A stretch of DNA of 60,850 nucleotides from Elusimicrobiota bacterium (lineage in GTDB: Bacteria > Elusimicrobiota > Elusimicrobia > FEN-1173 > JAKLIF01): assembly GCA_022709755.1 (NCBI GenBank), contig JAKLIF010000011.1, positions 1-60,850 on the forward strand, written 5' to 3'. The position numbers and the translations under genes are program-made. This document shows, piece after piece, positions 8,816-17,230 of the stretch (the stretch's first letter is position 1; the number at the start of each line of letters is the position of its first letter). The notes beneath the pieces were generated by a model. That model searched no databases and had not been told where the DNA came from. It saw nothing but the letters and a program-made list of their open reading frames with translations.

Positions 8816-10096
8816 TCAGAGATAGCCCGGTTCCACGAACCCGGCTTCCCGTCCATCGAACGCCAGCCGGAGACTGCCGAATTGCACGACCTTCACCTTG
8901 TCTTCCTTACCGACGGGAAGAGGAGTCCAGCACTCGATGTATTTGCCTTCCAGATCGATCCGCTGGACGATCCCCAGCGCGAGACAATCCAGATTATCGT
9001 CACAGAGTCCCACTTCGGCTCCCTTTTCCGAACCGGCCAGGACCTGTTTCACCCGGAACACGTTGTGTTCCTTCTTCAATTTATCCACATCGGCCGCCGT
9101 CAGCGGCTCTTTGACCACGACCTGGAGCCCCTCCCAAAGAGGAAGCCGCTCCGCGTAGAGGGTCCGAACGTCTTTCGTCTCGACCTGTTGTCCGGTCAGG
9201 ATGAAAGCCCGGTCCGTCTTGATCTGGTCGAACGGAAGGACCAGCAGCCGTCGGTTCTTGAAATAATCGACGGAGATGGCCTCTCTCAATTTCCGGCGGA
9301 CGTCGGCGGACGTCGGAGACGCCTGCTTGGAGACTTCCAGCCGGATGACCCGGTCGTGGGGGAACGTGCGCACCAGGTGTTCCACTTCGCCCTTGCGCTG
9401 CATGAGGATGACCGCATCGGGCCACATCATCTCCAGTTCCGATTTGCGGAGATCGCGGCCGCCGTCGCCGGCCACCCAGCCCGGCGTGTTCCAGATGAGA
9501 TGGTCGGCTCCCCGTTGGAACGCCCTTTCGATCAGGCGTTTGGTTCCCGACATCGTCTGGAGAAAATGCAAGTTCGGAGAATGGGCCCCGACATAATAGA
9601 TGTCCGACGGGACGGCCTGAGACAGGAACAGGACCGGCTCATGGAGCATCGCCAAGCCCAGCGTGCCCGGAGGTCCGACGTCCGATTGTCCGATGTCGGC
9701 GTCCAAGACCGCGGCCTTCCGGCCGTTCGCCAGCAGACGGTTGGACAGATAGGTCGAGAAGAACGTCTTTCCCACATCCACGTCGCCGAGGATGCTGATC
9801 AGTTTGGCTTTTCTCTTGATGATCTCATCGACGATCTTGTCCCAGGAAGCCGGGATGGTCCGCGCCTCGAGGGGTTCGATCTTGCCGGCCCCGTCGAGCG
9901 ACAACTCGATTTTCGCCGCGCCCTTGACCTCCAGAGGCATTTTCTTCCCCTCCGGGACCCGCGTCGTCTCCTTCGTCGTCAGCGCTTTCCCGATCACCTC
10001 CACCGGACCGCCTTCGACCAGGCGGAACGATGCCGGACCGACGACGAGGTGGAACGTCTGCTTTTCGAGGGATACTGTCTGCTTGTTTTCAGTCAT
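8816..10096 (-). CDS. Clp1/Grc3-like polynucleotide 5'-hydroxyl kinase
   Basis: A 426-residue protein started at ATG 10096 behind a good GGAG ribosome site. N-terminal beta domain about 1-95, then a P-loop kinase core with Walker A GDVDVGKTFFS, VLDADIGQSDVGPPGTLGLA (a Clp1 signature) and NTPGWVAGDGGRDLRKSE, then a C-terminal beta domain. This is the order of eukaryotic Clp1 and its archaeal and bacterial relatives, which phosphorylate 5'-OH ends of RNA or DNA. The family is uncommon in bacteria. Its place among DHH nuclease, deaminases and dGTPase suggests repair or preparation of 5'-OH fragments for degradation; the actual substrate is unknown. Confidence 0.85.
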   Translation of the reverse strand: MTENKQTVSLEKQTFHLVVGPASFRLVEGGPVEVIGKALTTKETTRVPEGKKMPLEVKGAAKIELSLDGAGKIEPLEARTIPASWDKIVDEIIKRKAKLISILGDVDVGKTFFSTYLSNRLLANGRKAAVLDADIGQSDVGPPGTLGLAMLHEPVLFLSQAVPSDIYYVGAHSPNLHFLQTMSGTKRLIERAFQRGADHLIWNTPGWVAGDGGRDLRKSELEMMWPDAVILMQRKGEVEHLVRTFPHDRVIRLEVSKQASPTSADVRRKLREAISVDYFKNRRLLVLPFDQIKTDRAFILTGQQVETKDVRTLYAERLPLWEGLQVVVKEPLTAADVDKLKKEHNVFRVKQVLAGSEKGAEVGLCDDNLDCLALGIVQRIDLEGKYIECWTPLPVGKEDKVKVVQFGSLRLAFDGREAGFVEPGYL

Positions 10097-10103
10097 GTTG
10101 TAT

Positions 10104-10511
10104 TTACTCCTCAAAGACCAATGAAGGCCACGTCTTCTTGAGAACATCCTGCCTCAACCGGAAAAACTTTTCAGCCGGCCCTTTGACTTTTTTCTCCTTG
10201 GACTGCGTCAGGAGGGTCGCGTCGGACAACGACACGTTCCCGTCGGCCTGGACCTCCTTGACGGTGCCATAGATCCGTCCGCCGTCCACCGCCCACGACA
10301 CGCGGTCGCCCGGTTGAAGGTCCTTCACGGACACCTCTTCGAAGAGGTTCCGCAGGCACATGGAGATGATCCCCGGATAGACGGGGATGGCGTCCTGGAG
10401 ACGGAGCACTTCGGTCATCAGATCCTCCGCCGGGACGGGCTTCTTCGCCTCCTGTCCGAGGCGGTGTATTTCTCTCAGCAATTCAGGGTAGTCGGTCTCT
10501 TTATACGTCAT
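10104..10511 (-). CDS. Uncharacterised 135-residue protein with SH3-like segment
   Basis: Not recognised as a named family. Residues 1-60 look helical and charged. Residues 66-100 (QPGDRVSWAVDGGRIYGTV, then KEVQADGNVSLSD) resemble a small SH3-like beta barrel of the type seen in HVA1/DUF2945 proteins. There is no signal peptide or Cys cluster. It sits 7 nt before the Clp1-like kinase and 12 nt after cytidine deaminase, so it is co-transcribed with them; a nucleic-acid-binding accessory role is possible but not shown. Confidence 0.7.
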   Translation of the reverse strand: MTYKETDYPELLREIHRLGQEAKKPVPAEDLMTEVLRLQDAIPVYPGIISMCLRNLFEEVSVKDLQPGDRVSWAVDGGRIYGTVKEVQADGNVSLSDATLLTQSKEKKVKGPAEKFFRLRQDVLKKTWPSLVFEE

Positions 10512-10523
10512 GGTTGTCCTCTC

Positions 10524-10940
10524 TTACAGATTGTCGGGGCCGAACGCCAGGGGGATCAGGTCCGTGATCGGGCGGATCTCATAACGCCCTGTCACGGTGC
10601 CCATGATCACCTCGGCTTTGGGACCGAACTCATAAATCACTTGGCGGCAAGCCCCGCAGGGCGCGCCGTAATCCGGGGCGTCCAGGACGATGGCGATGGC
10701 CTTGATCTTCTTTTCGCCCTCCGAGACGGCCTTGAAGATGGCCGTCCGTTCGGCGCAACACGTCAGCCCGTAGGAGGCATTCTCGACGTTGCATCCCGTG
10801 TAGATCTTCCCGGAATCCATCAGCACGGCGGCCCCCACCAAGAACTTGGAATAGGGAGCGTAGGCTTTTTCCCGGGCCCGGGCCGCCTCCTTCAGTAGTT
10901 TGTCCTGAACGTCGGTCAGTTTCTTTTTATCGTCGGCCAT
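10524..10940 (-). CDS. cdd: Cytidine deaminase
   Basis: A 138-residue homotetrameric-type cytidine deaminase, which converts (deoxy)cytidine to (deoxy)uridine in the cytosol. Zinc motifs are intact: TCCAERTA (Cys and catalytic Glu) and PCGACRQ (two Cys). The substrate-binding stretch NVENASYG is also present. Start ATG 10940 follows a GGGGA ribosome site; an upstream extension in frame is only non-coding read-through. Normal length. It lies between adenosine deaminase (5 nt gap) and the 135-residue protein. Deamination prepares cytidine for the pyrimidine nucleoside phosphorylase encoded at about 15-16 kb. Confidence 0.95.
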   Translation of the reverse strand: MADDKKKLTDVQDKLLKEAARAREKAYAPYSKFLVGAAVLMDSGKIYTGCNVENASYGLTCCAERTAIFKAVSEGEKKIKAIAIVLDAPDYGAPCGACRQVIYEFGPKAEVIMGTVTGRYEIRPITDLIPLAFGPDNL

Positions 10941-10945
10941 GGTCG

Positions 10946-11989
10946 TTATTTCCCCTCCCCGAGAAGGTTCTGCAATTGTTTGGTGTAATCCTGCTCGATC
11001 TTCTTCTTCTCCGATTCCGGCAGAAAGAGCGCCCGCACGCCGTTGATGATGACGTCGCGGCAATCGGCGGCGGTAAAACCCAGCGTGTCCACGGCGGTCA
11101 CGAACTCGTGCGTCAGGTCGATGCCGGAGACCCCCGGATCGTCGGTGTTCAGGGTCACGTCCACACCCTCGTCCAACATCTTCTTGGCCGGATGGACGGA
11201 GAAACCCTTGACGGTCTGCGTGTGGACGTTGGAGGTGATGCACACCTCGAAGGGGATGTGTTCGTCCTCGACCCGCTTCAACAATTCCGGATCGTCGATC
11301 ACGCGGATCCCGTGGCCGATCCGGCTGGCGCCGAGGGCGAGCGCGTTCTTGATGCTCTCCGGGCCGGCGGCTTCGCCGGCGTGGCAGGTGATGGGGATCT
11401 TTTTCTGGACGGCTTTCTTGAAGAAGGCCGCGTACATCGTCACCGGATACCGGGACTCATCCCCGGCCAGGTCTATACCGACCACCCCTTTGCCGAGATA
11501 TTTTTCGGCCAGACGGACCGTCTCGTCGTTCTCCGTCTCGGACAGGGACCGATAACAGCACAGGTGGAATCCCGCCTTCACGGAAAAATCCTTCTGTCCC
11601 CGTTCGATGCCCCGGATGGCCGCCCGGACGACATCCTCCATGGAGAACTTGTCGGTGGCCTGGAGGGCCGGGGCGAACCGCGCTTCGAACACGCGCACGT
11701 TGTGCGCGGCGCAATCCTCGCAGAGTTCGTAGGCCAGCCGTTCGACCGCTTCCGCGGATTTCAGATACGGGTAGAAGAACTCGAAGGCCTTCAGGAAATC
11801 CGTCAGGCTCCGGCAGTTCCGGCTGACCTGGACGTAGACCTTGAATTCTTCGGGGTCCTGGGTGGGAAGGCGCGCGCCGGCTTTCTTCGCCAATTCCATC
11901 AGCGTTTTCGGACGGGCCGCGCCGTCCAGGTGGAGATGCAGGTCGACCTTGGGAAGCTTCTTCAGGAGTTCCGGTGTCAGTGCTGTCAT
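10946..11989 (-). CDS. add: Adenosine deaminase
   Basis: A 347-residue TIM-barrel deaminase converting (deoxy)adenosine to (deoxy)inosine. Metal and catalytic motifs: VDLHLHLDGA (HxH), THAGEAAGPESI with metal His and catalytic Glu, GASRIGHGIR, and LNTDDPGVSG with the two Asp residues. The Gly in LHLDGA fits adenosine deaminase. ATG 11989 overlaps the stop of the upstream kinase (ATGA). Its inosine product suits the 6-oxopurine type nucleoside phosphorylase at about 16.4 kb. Confidence 0.95.
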   Translation of the reverse strand: MTALTPELLKKLPKVDLHLHLDGAARPKTLMELAKKAGARLPTQDPEEFKVYVQVSRNCRSLTDFLKAFEFFYPYLKSAEAVERLAYELCEDCAAHNVRVFEARFAPALQATDKFSMEDVVRAAIRGIERGQKDFSVKAGFHLCCYRSLSETENDETVRLAEKYLGKGVVGIDLAGDESRYPVTMYAAFFKKAVQKKIPITCHAGEAAGPESIKNALALGASRIGHGIRVIDDPELLKRVEDEHIPFEVCITSNVHTQTVKGFSVHPAKKMLDEGVDVTLNTDDPGVSGIDLTHEFVTAVDTLGFTAADCRDVIINGVRALFLPESEKKKIEQDYTKQLQNLLGEGK

Positions 11990-12714
11990 GATGCCCTCTT
12001 TCTTGATTTGGTGTCCGCCCGCCCGCCGCGCGAAGAACGGCTCTTCATCTTCCGCACCGAGGAGGCGCCCTTCCTCTTTCCGACGAACTCGTTGACGGTC
12101 CGGATGACTTTCTCGATCTCGCCGTCCAGATGGTCCATCCCGTCCCTCTCGTTCTCCACGACCACGACCGGGCACGGCTGCTTTTTCACCAGTTCGGCCA
12201 TATCGTCGTTCAGATAGGTGATCTCCATCTCTTCGCGGCTGACCAGGTGGTCGTCGCTGCCGGCGGCCACGGCGGCCTCATGCCTGGCCACGTTCCGTTT
12301 CCAGCAGGTCTCGAAAGAACAGTTCACATAGACGATCAGAGCGTTCCGGAGGACGTCCTTGGAGAAATTCTTCAGGGCGCTCATATAATAGGTCCGGGCG
12401 AACTCGATGAAGATGACCTTGTCAGGATCCCGCTGTTGCAACACGTCATCGTTCACCTGTTTCAGGATCATGTCCCAGACGCCGTTATCGGTGACCTTGT
12501 ATCCGCCGTCCGGTGTCTTCCGGCAATGTTTCCAAGCGCCGGTCTTCTCGTCCTCCTGGAAGATGCCCCACAGTTTCGGGAAATCGTCCACCCGTTCGAT
12601 GAAACGGGCCACGCCGCCGCCCATCAGTTTCTTGGATATTCGACGGAATATCTCCGACTTTCCTCCGCCCGGTCGTCCGAGCAAGAAGATGAAAAACCCC
12701 TTATTGTTGGCCAT
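11986..12714 (-). CDS. P-loop kinase, nucleoside/nucleotide-kinase-like, with basic tail
   Basis: A 242-residue P-loop protein. Walker A is LLGRPGGGKSE at about residue 11-21. A later segment DKVIFIEFARTYYM may hold the Walker B/catalytic acid, and SFETCWKRNVARHE looks like a lid with Arg residues. I cannot place it in an exact kinase family. The last about 30 residues are strongly basic (GKRKGASSVRK, SRSSRGGRADTKSRKR) and look disordered, suggesting nucleic-acid contact. The start overlaps the mtnP coding end by 14 nt and its stop overlaps add. By context it may phosphorylate nucleosides or nucleotides during salvage; an RNA or DNA substrate is the alternative. Confidence 0.75.
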   Translation of the reverse strand: MANNKGFFIFLLGRPGGGKSEIFRRISKKLMGGGVARFIERVDDFPKLWGIFQEDEKTGAWKHCRKTPDGGYKVTDNGVWDMILKQVNDDVLQQRDPDKVIFIEFARTYYMSALKNFSKDVLRNALIVYVNCSFETCWKRNVARHEAAVAAGSDDHLVSREEMEITYLNDDMAELVKKQPCPVVVVENERDGMDHLDGEIEKVIRTVNEFVGKRKGASSVRKMKSRSSRGGRADTKSRKRAS

Positions 12715-13591
12715 GGTTGACGTACCTTCCTATCAGAAGATCCAGTTTTTTCCGGATCTTCGGGTTCATTGCTTTGGGATTCGTAAAAATCGCATACCGG
12801 AGCGCGGACGAGCAAGCGCACGTCCGTTTCCGTTCGAGACGCGGCAGGGCCTGCCGGATCAGCCGTTTGACGTTGTCCACGTTCGCGTTCAACGTCTCGA
12901 CCACCTTCTCAACGGTGACCTCTTCCCCCTCTTTCCAGACGTCGTAGTCCGTCACCAGGGCGACGGTGGAATAGCAGATCTCGGCCTCGCGCGCCAGCTT
13001 CGCCTCCGGCAGCGCGGTCATCCCCACGACGGAGAACCCCAGTTTGCGGTTCACCTCGGATTCGGCTTTCGTCGAGAAAGAGGGCCCTTCGATGCAGACA
13101 TAGGTCCCACCCCGATGGACCGTGATCCCCAATTCCTGCGCCGTGTCGGCGAGCACCGAGGAGAGCGCGGAACAATAGGGGTGGTCGAACGACACGTGTC
13201 CGACGATGCCGTCCCCGAAGAACGTCCCGGACCGGAGCCGCGTCCGGTCGAAGAGCTGGTCGGGGAAGACGAAGTGGCGGGGAGCCAGCTCCTCCTTCAG
13301 GCTCCCGCAAGCGCCGATGGCGATGATCTGTTCCACGCCCAACGATTTCAGGGCGTAGATGTTGGCTTTCGACGGGAGCTCGGTCGGCAGGATCCGGTGT
13401 CCACGGGCGTGACGCGGCAAGAACGCACAGAGGATCCCGCCCAAACGCCCCACGACGATGGCGTCGGAGGGGTTCCCGAACGGGGTTTTGACGCGGACCT
13501 CACGCACATCCCGGATCCCTTCGATCTCATAGACCCCGCTGCCGCCGATGACGGCATAGCGGACAGGCTCCGTGTCTTTAACCTTCTTCAT
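12701..13591 (-). CDS. mtnP: S-methyl-5'-thioadenosine phosphorylase / adenosine-type purine nucleoside phosphorylase
   Basis: A 296-residue trimeric-type phosphorylase of the MTAP branch of PNP family 2. Signatures: IGGSGVYEIEGI phosphate loop, RHARGHRILPTELPSKANIY, AIGACGSL, YVCIEGPSFSTKAES and VVGMTALPEAKLAREAEI, with VTDYDVW whose Asp residues favour 6-aminopurines. It cleaves methylthioadenosine, or possibly adenosine, with phosphate. A C-terminal extension (TCACSSALRYAIFTNPKAMNPKIRKKLDLL) is slightly longer than usual. Only 9 nt separate it from the DHH gene. In this operon it would add adenine-nucleoside phosphorolysis beside the 6-oxopurine enzyme. Confidence 0.9.
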   Translation of the reverse strand: MKKVKDTEPVRYAVIGGSGVYEIEGIRDVREVRVKTPFGNPSDAIVVGRLGGILCAFLPRHARGHRILPTELPSKANIYALKSLGVEQIIAIGACGSLKEELAPRHFVFPDQLFDRTRLRSGTFFGDGIVGHVSFDHPYCSALSSVLADTAQELGITVHRGGTYVCIEGPSFSTKAESEVNRKLGFSVVGMTALPEAKLAREAEICYSTVALVTDYDVWKEGEEVTVEKVVETLNANVDNVKRLIRQALPRLERKRTCACSSALRYAIFTNPKAMNPKIRKKLDLLIGRYVNHGQQ

Positions 13592-13600
13592 GGATGCGAA

Positions 13601-15013
13601 TCACCTCAAGAGATAGTCCAGGCCCAGCAATTTCGCCTGTTCCTTCTCTTCGGGAAGGAGGTTCTCTTTCTTCGCCAAAGTCGCCATCTGGGTCATCAGG
13701 TCGACGAACTCCTTGAGCGCCAGGTAGAACGGAACCCCGGACAACCGGGTCTTGCACTCCGCCGCGCGAGGATGTCCTCCGCCGGAGATCTGCCCCTTCT
13801 GCCCGAACTTCCCCACCAGACGGTCCGCGAGCTGACCGGCGATGCGTCCGGAATGGACGCCGTCCCCGGTGGCGCGGATCGAGAAGTGGGTTCCTCCCGT
13901 CTGTTCCAGGTTGACCATGATCAGCATGACCTGCTTGCCGTCTTTCCCCGATTTCAGATCGAACAATTTGACCGAACCCGCCATGGGCATCAGAGGGACC
14001 TTGTGCCCGACGAAGAGACAGATCTGCGTGTCTCCCAAAAGGACGAGCGGCGCGACCGTATCGAACATCTTGATGGCCTTCTCCCAATCCTCCAGGAAAA
14101 AGTTCCAGATGCGCGTGAGTTCGGCGTTGTTGGGAAGTTCGCTCAGATACTGTTCCAGCGTCTCCCATTCCTTTAATTCGGGACGGGAATCCGCCTGGAC
14201 CAGCATCGTCTCCAACGAGAGGGCGGGCTGATTGACGTCGCGGAGGGACATGTGGCGGTCGTTGTAGAAATACTGGAAACCGCCGCCGGTGAACGCGAAG
14301 TAGAGTTCCGCGATCTGGTTGAGGAGGGTGGTCCGTTCCCGCTGTTGGACTTCGAACATGGTGGCGCGGACGGACTCGGATGTGGGAACCTTCCGGAAAA
14401 GGTTCGGGAATTTCCCCACCGCCAGGTCGAACAGCGGCTTGCAGAACGGGGCCACGAAATCCGTGGCCGGTTCACAGGACCAGTCCGCCTTCATCCCGAC
14501 CAGGGCCAGGAAGGCATCATAATCGTCGGCAACGCCCGCCAAGGTGGCCACCATGTGGTTGATGGTGGAGGCCGACGAGGCGACGTAACTTTCGGCGGCC
14601 GGATTATACCAGAGGGCCTTGGAGAGTTTTCCGCCCTGCGGCGGATGATGGTCGAGGACGATCACGTCCTTGATCCGTTCGCAATATTTGTCGTAATCGC
14701 CGAGGGTGCCCTTATCGGTGACGATCAGGAGCGTCGCCGCGAAAGACGAGAGCTGGCGGTCCAACTCCTGCGGTTCATACTCGTAGAGGGGAGACATGAC
14801 GGCCTTCGGTTCCGCTCCCAGCCGCTTGAGCAAACGGCACAGGATGGCCCCGGCCGTGACGCCGTCCGGATCGTCGTGACAGAAGATGAGAACTTTTTCG
14901 CCTTTGGTCTTCAGGAGGCGGTCCACAACCGATCTCAGGGAGGGAGCCCTTTTGACCTGGTCGTCCAAGAAGCTGCGATACGCCTGTTCGGCTGTCGGTG
15001 TCGATGAAGTCAT
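13601..15013 (-). CDS. DHH/DHHA1 phosphoesterase (RecJ/NrnA-like)
   Basis: A 470-residue protein with all DHH motifs: FCHDDPDGVTAG (motif I), VTDKGTLGDY (II), VLDHHPP (III), and a C-terminal DHHA1 domain ending with ISGGGHPRAAECK. The middle, about 190-340, is an insertion relative to small NrnA proteins. The ATG at 15013 was chosen; a TTG 45 nt upstream is in frame but falls in the AT-rich promoter-like gap. DHH enzymes hydrolyse short oligonucleotides, single-stranded DNA, pAp or cyclic dinucleotides. First gene of the run to 3.4 kb; a role in converting oligonucleotides to mononucleotides fits the context. Confidence 0.88.
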   Translation of the reverse strand: MTSSTPTAEQAYRSFLDDQVKRAPSLRSVVDRLLKTKGEKVLIFCHDDPDGVTAGAILCRLLKRLGAEPKAVMSPLYEYEPQELDRQLSSFAATLLIVTDKGTLGDYDKYCERIKDVIVLDHHPPQGGKLSKALWYNPAAESYVASSASTINHMVATLAGVADDYDAFLALVGMKADWSCEPATDFVAPFCKPLFDLAVGKFPNLFRKVPTSESVRATMFEVQQRERTTLLNQIAELYFAFTGGGFQYFYNDRHMSLRDVNQPALSLETMLVQADSRPELKEWETLEQYLSELPNNAELTRIWNFFLEDWEKAIKMFDTVAPLVLLGDTQICLFVGHKVPLMPMAGSVKLFDLKSGKDGKQVMLIMVNLEQTGGTHFSIRATGDGVHSGRIAGQLADRLVGKFGQKGQISGGGHPRAAECKTRLSGVPFYLALKEFVDLMTQMATLAKKENLLPEEKEQAKLLGLDYLLR

Positions 15014-15028
15014 AGTGGTAAGGGAGGA

Positions 15029-15058
15029 AATGTTATAAAAACCGATACAACATTTCAA
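15029..15058 (-). promoter_or_regulatory. Candidate promoter with overlapping inverted repeat before the DHH operon
   Basis: The 64-bp gap between deoA and the DHH gene is AT-rich. On the minus strand TTGAAA (15053-15058) and TATAAC (15032-15037) are 15 bp apart, a short but possible spacing. A 9-bp inverted repeat (arms 15029-15037 and 15046-15054, one G:U-type mismatch, 8-nt loop) covers the same bases, so it could be an operator or an mRNA hairpin just before the DHH start. Confidence 0.4.
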
Positions 15059-15077
15059 ACACTATTCTCCCCCTCGG

Positions 15078-16409
15078 TTAACGGATGATCTCGTAGACCA
15101 AGGGAGGACGTTTCACCTTCGGAAGCGGCCCTTTGTCTTCCGGCCTGCCGGCCAGAGAAACCGCTTCCAGGTATTGACGTCGCGCTCCCTCAAAATCGTC
15201 CTCGTTCCGATGATGGACCGTCGCCAAGGGTTCCCCTGACCGGACGGCGTCGCCGATCTTCTTATGGAAGACGAGCCCCACCCCGTTGTCCACGGGGGCT
15301 CCCGGCACGGAACGGCCCGCGCCCAGACCGGACACCAGCAGGCCGATCAGTCGCGTGTCCATGGATGTCACGACCCCGTCGACGGGACTCAGGATCTGTT
15401 TCTGAAAGGGGGCCTGGGGGAGCCGGGGAGTGTCTCCATCGACGACGGAAACGTCGCCTCCCTGGGCTTTCACCATCTGTCTGAATTTCTCAAGGGCCGC
15501 CCCGCTGGAGAGCGCGGATTCCAATTTTTTCCGCGCCTCCGGCTCGGATCCGGCACGGCCGGCCAAGATCAGCATCCAGACACCCAAAGTCAGCACCAGT
15601 TCCCTGAAATCGTCGGGGCCTTTCCCGCAAAGGACCTGGATTGCCTGCCAGATCTCCAGGGAATTCCCGGCCGCCGCGCCCAGCGGCTGGTTCATATCGG
15701 AGATGACGGCCAACATCTTCTTGCCGGATTTTTTCCCGATGGCGACCATGGCCTTGGCCAGCGCCCGGGACCCGTCCATCGTGGTCATGAACGCGCCGGT
15801 GCCCGTCTTCACGTCCAACACCAGGGCTTCGGTCCCCTCGGCGAGCTTCTTCGACATGATGCTGGCGGCGATCAAAGGGATGGAATCCACGGTGGCCGTC
15901 ACGTCGCGCAGGGCATAGAGGGTCTTGTCGGCCGGGGCCACGCGCGCGGTCTGCCCGAAGATGGCGCAGCCGACCGTCTTCAACTGGGACTTCAATTCAT
16001 CGACGGAAAGATCCACCCGGAACCCCGGGATGGCCTCCAGCTTATCCAACGTCCCGCCCGTGTGTCCGAGCGCCCGTCCGGACATCATCGGCACCAAAGC
16101 CCCCGACGCCGCCAGCAAGGGCGCCAACACCAGGGACGTCCCGTCGCCCACGCCGCCGGTCGAGTGTTTATCCACTTTCGACCCGTTGAGCGCCGACAGG
16201 TCGATGATATCCCCCGAATCCGTCATCGTCCGCGTGAGGGCGGCCATCTCCGTATCGTCCAATCCCCGGATGAACGACGCCATCAGCCAGGCGGCGGCCT
16301 GTTCCTTCGAGATGGATCCCCCGGTCACGCCTTGGATGAAAAAAGCGATCTCCTCCGGGATCAGCGTCCCGCCGTTGCGCTTCTTGAAGATGACGTCGTA
16401 AGCGTTCAT
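15078..16409 (-). CDS. deoA: Pyrimidine nucleoside (thymidine) phosphorylase
   Basis: A 443-residue member of the thymidine/pyrimidine-nucleoside phosphorylase family, cleaving thymidine or (deoxy)uridine to base plus (deoxy)ribose-1-phosphate. The family signature SALNGSKVDKHSTGGVGDG is complete; also SGRALGHTGGTLDKLEAIPGF and VDSIPLIAASIMSKKLAEG. The helical N-terminal domain and glycine-rich C-terminal domain are both present and the length is typical. The start shares one base with the PNP stop (TGATG). The sequence does not decide between deoA (thymidine) and pdp (broad) specificity. It would feed deoxyribose-1-phosphate to DeoB. Confidence 0.93.
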   Translation of the reverse strand: MNAYDVIFKKRNGGTLIPEEIAFFIQGVTGGSISKEQAAAWLMASFIRGLDDTEMAALTRTMTDSGDIIDLSALNGSKVDKHSTGGVGDGTSLVLAPLLAASGALVPMMSGRALGHTGGTLDKLEAIPGFRVDLSVDELKSQLKTVGCAIFGQTARVAPADKTLYALRDVTATVDSIPLIAASIMSKKLAEGTEALVLDVKTGTGAFMTTMDGSRALAKAMVAIGKKSGKKMLAVISDMNQPLGAAAGNSLEIWQAIQVLCGKGPDDFRELVLTLGVWMLILAGRAGSEPEARKKLESALSSGAALEKFRQMVKAQGGDVSVVDGDTPRLPQAPFQKQILSPVDGVVTSMDTRLIGLLVSGLGAGRSVPGAPVDNGVGLVFHKKIGDAVRSGEPLATVHHRNEDDFEGARRQYLEAVSLAGRPEDKGPLPKVKRPPLVYEIIR

Positions 16410-17230
16410 CAGATGAGTTCAATGATCTTCGCCAGCAAGTTGGCCAGGGACGCTTCGACTTTCTTCCCGGTGGCCAGCACTTCTTCGTGGGTCAACGGCG
16501 TCTTCGAGAGCCCCGCCGCTTTATTGGAGATGTAGGCGATGGTGAGGATCCGTATCCCCTCCTGATTGGCCACGATCACCTCCGGCACGACGGACATCCC
16601 GACCACGCCGGCCCCCAGCTGTTTGAACAGCCGGATCTCCGCCGGGGTCTCGTATGACGGACCACGGCACGCGCAATAGACGGCTTCCTTCAGCTTCAAT
16701 TTCAACGAACGGGCCGCCTTCTGCGCGGTCGCCCGGAGGCCGGCGTCATAAGCGCTCGACATGTCCGGGAAACGCGCCCCGAACGAATCGTCGTGAAAAC
16801 CACGAAGGGGGTTGTCTCCCATGAAATTGATATGGTCCGTGATCATGGCCAGGTCCCCGGGTTTCAGTTCCGGCGCGATCCCGCCGACCGCCGAGGTCAA
16901 GATCAGGTTCTTGATCCCGAAATGTTTCAGGACGCGGATCGGGAAGGTGATCTCCGCGCCGGAATATCCCTCGTAGAAGTGAAGGCGTCCCTGCATGATG
17001 GCCAGTTCTTTCCCCTTCAGTTTCCCCAGGATCAATTTACCGGCGTGACCGTGCACGGTCGATGTCACGAAACCCGGGATGTCTCCGTAAGGGAGCAACA
17101 GGGGGCTTTGGACCCCTTCCGCCAACCGGCCGAGGCCGGATCCCAGAACAACCGCCGTCTCCGGCCTCTCGGACGTGCGCGCCTTGAGGAACGCGACGGC
17201 CTCTTGAATCATCTGTGGTGTTGGTATCAT
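16409..17230 (-). CDS. punA: Purine nucleoside phosphorylase (trimeric, 6-oxopurine type)
   Basis: A 273-residue class I PNP that splits (deoxy)inosine and (deoxy)guanosine with phosphate. Signatures: [13 protein letters not shown] phosphate loop, [54 protein letters not shown] (purine-binding Glu) and [16 protein letters not shown], followed by YISNKAAG, whose Asn is typical of 6-oxopurine specificity. The start overlaps deoB by 4 nt and the stop touches deoA by one base, giving a deoB-punA-deoA unit. It complements the MTAP-type enzyme and adenosine deaminase in the same window. Confidence 0.95.
   Translation of the reverse strand: MIPTPQMIQEAVAFLKARTSERPETAVVLGSGLGRLAEGVQSPLLLPYGDIPGFVTSTVHGHAGKLILGKLKGKELAIMQGRLHFYEGYSGAEITFPIRVLKHFGIKNLILTSAVGGIAPELKPGDLAMITDHINFMGDNPLRGFHDDSFGARFPDMSSAYDAGLRATAQKAARSLKLKLKEAVYCACRGPSYETPAEIRLFKQLGAGVVGMSVVPEVIVANQEGIRILTIAYISNKAAGLSKTPLTHEEVLATGKKVEASLANLLAKIIELI

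Noticed and set aside
12407-14176. 589-codon plus-strand frame opposite mtnP and the DHH gene
   Set aside because: Both minus-strand genes carry intact catalytic motifs; the plus frame spans two real genes and has no domain.
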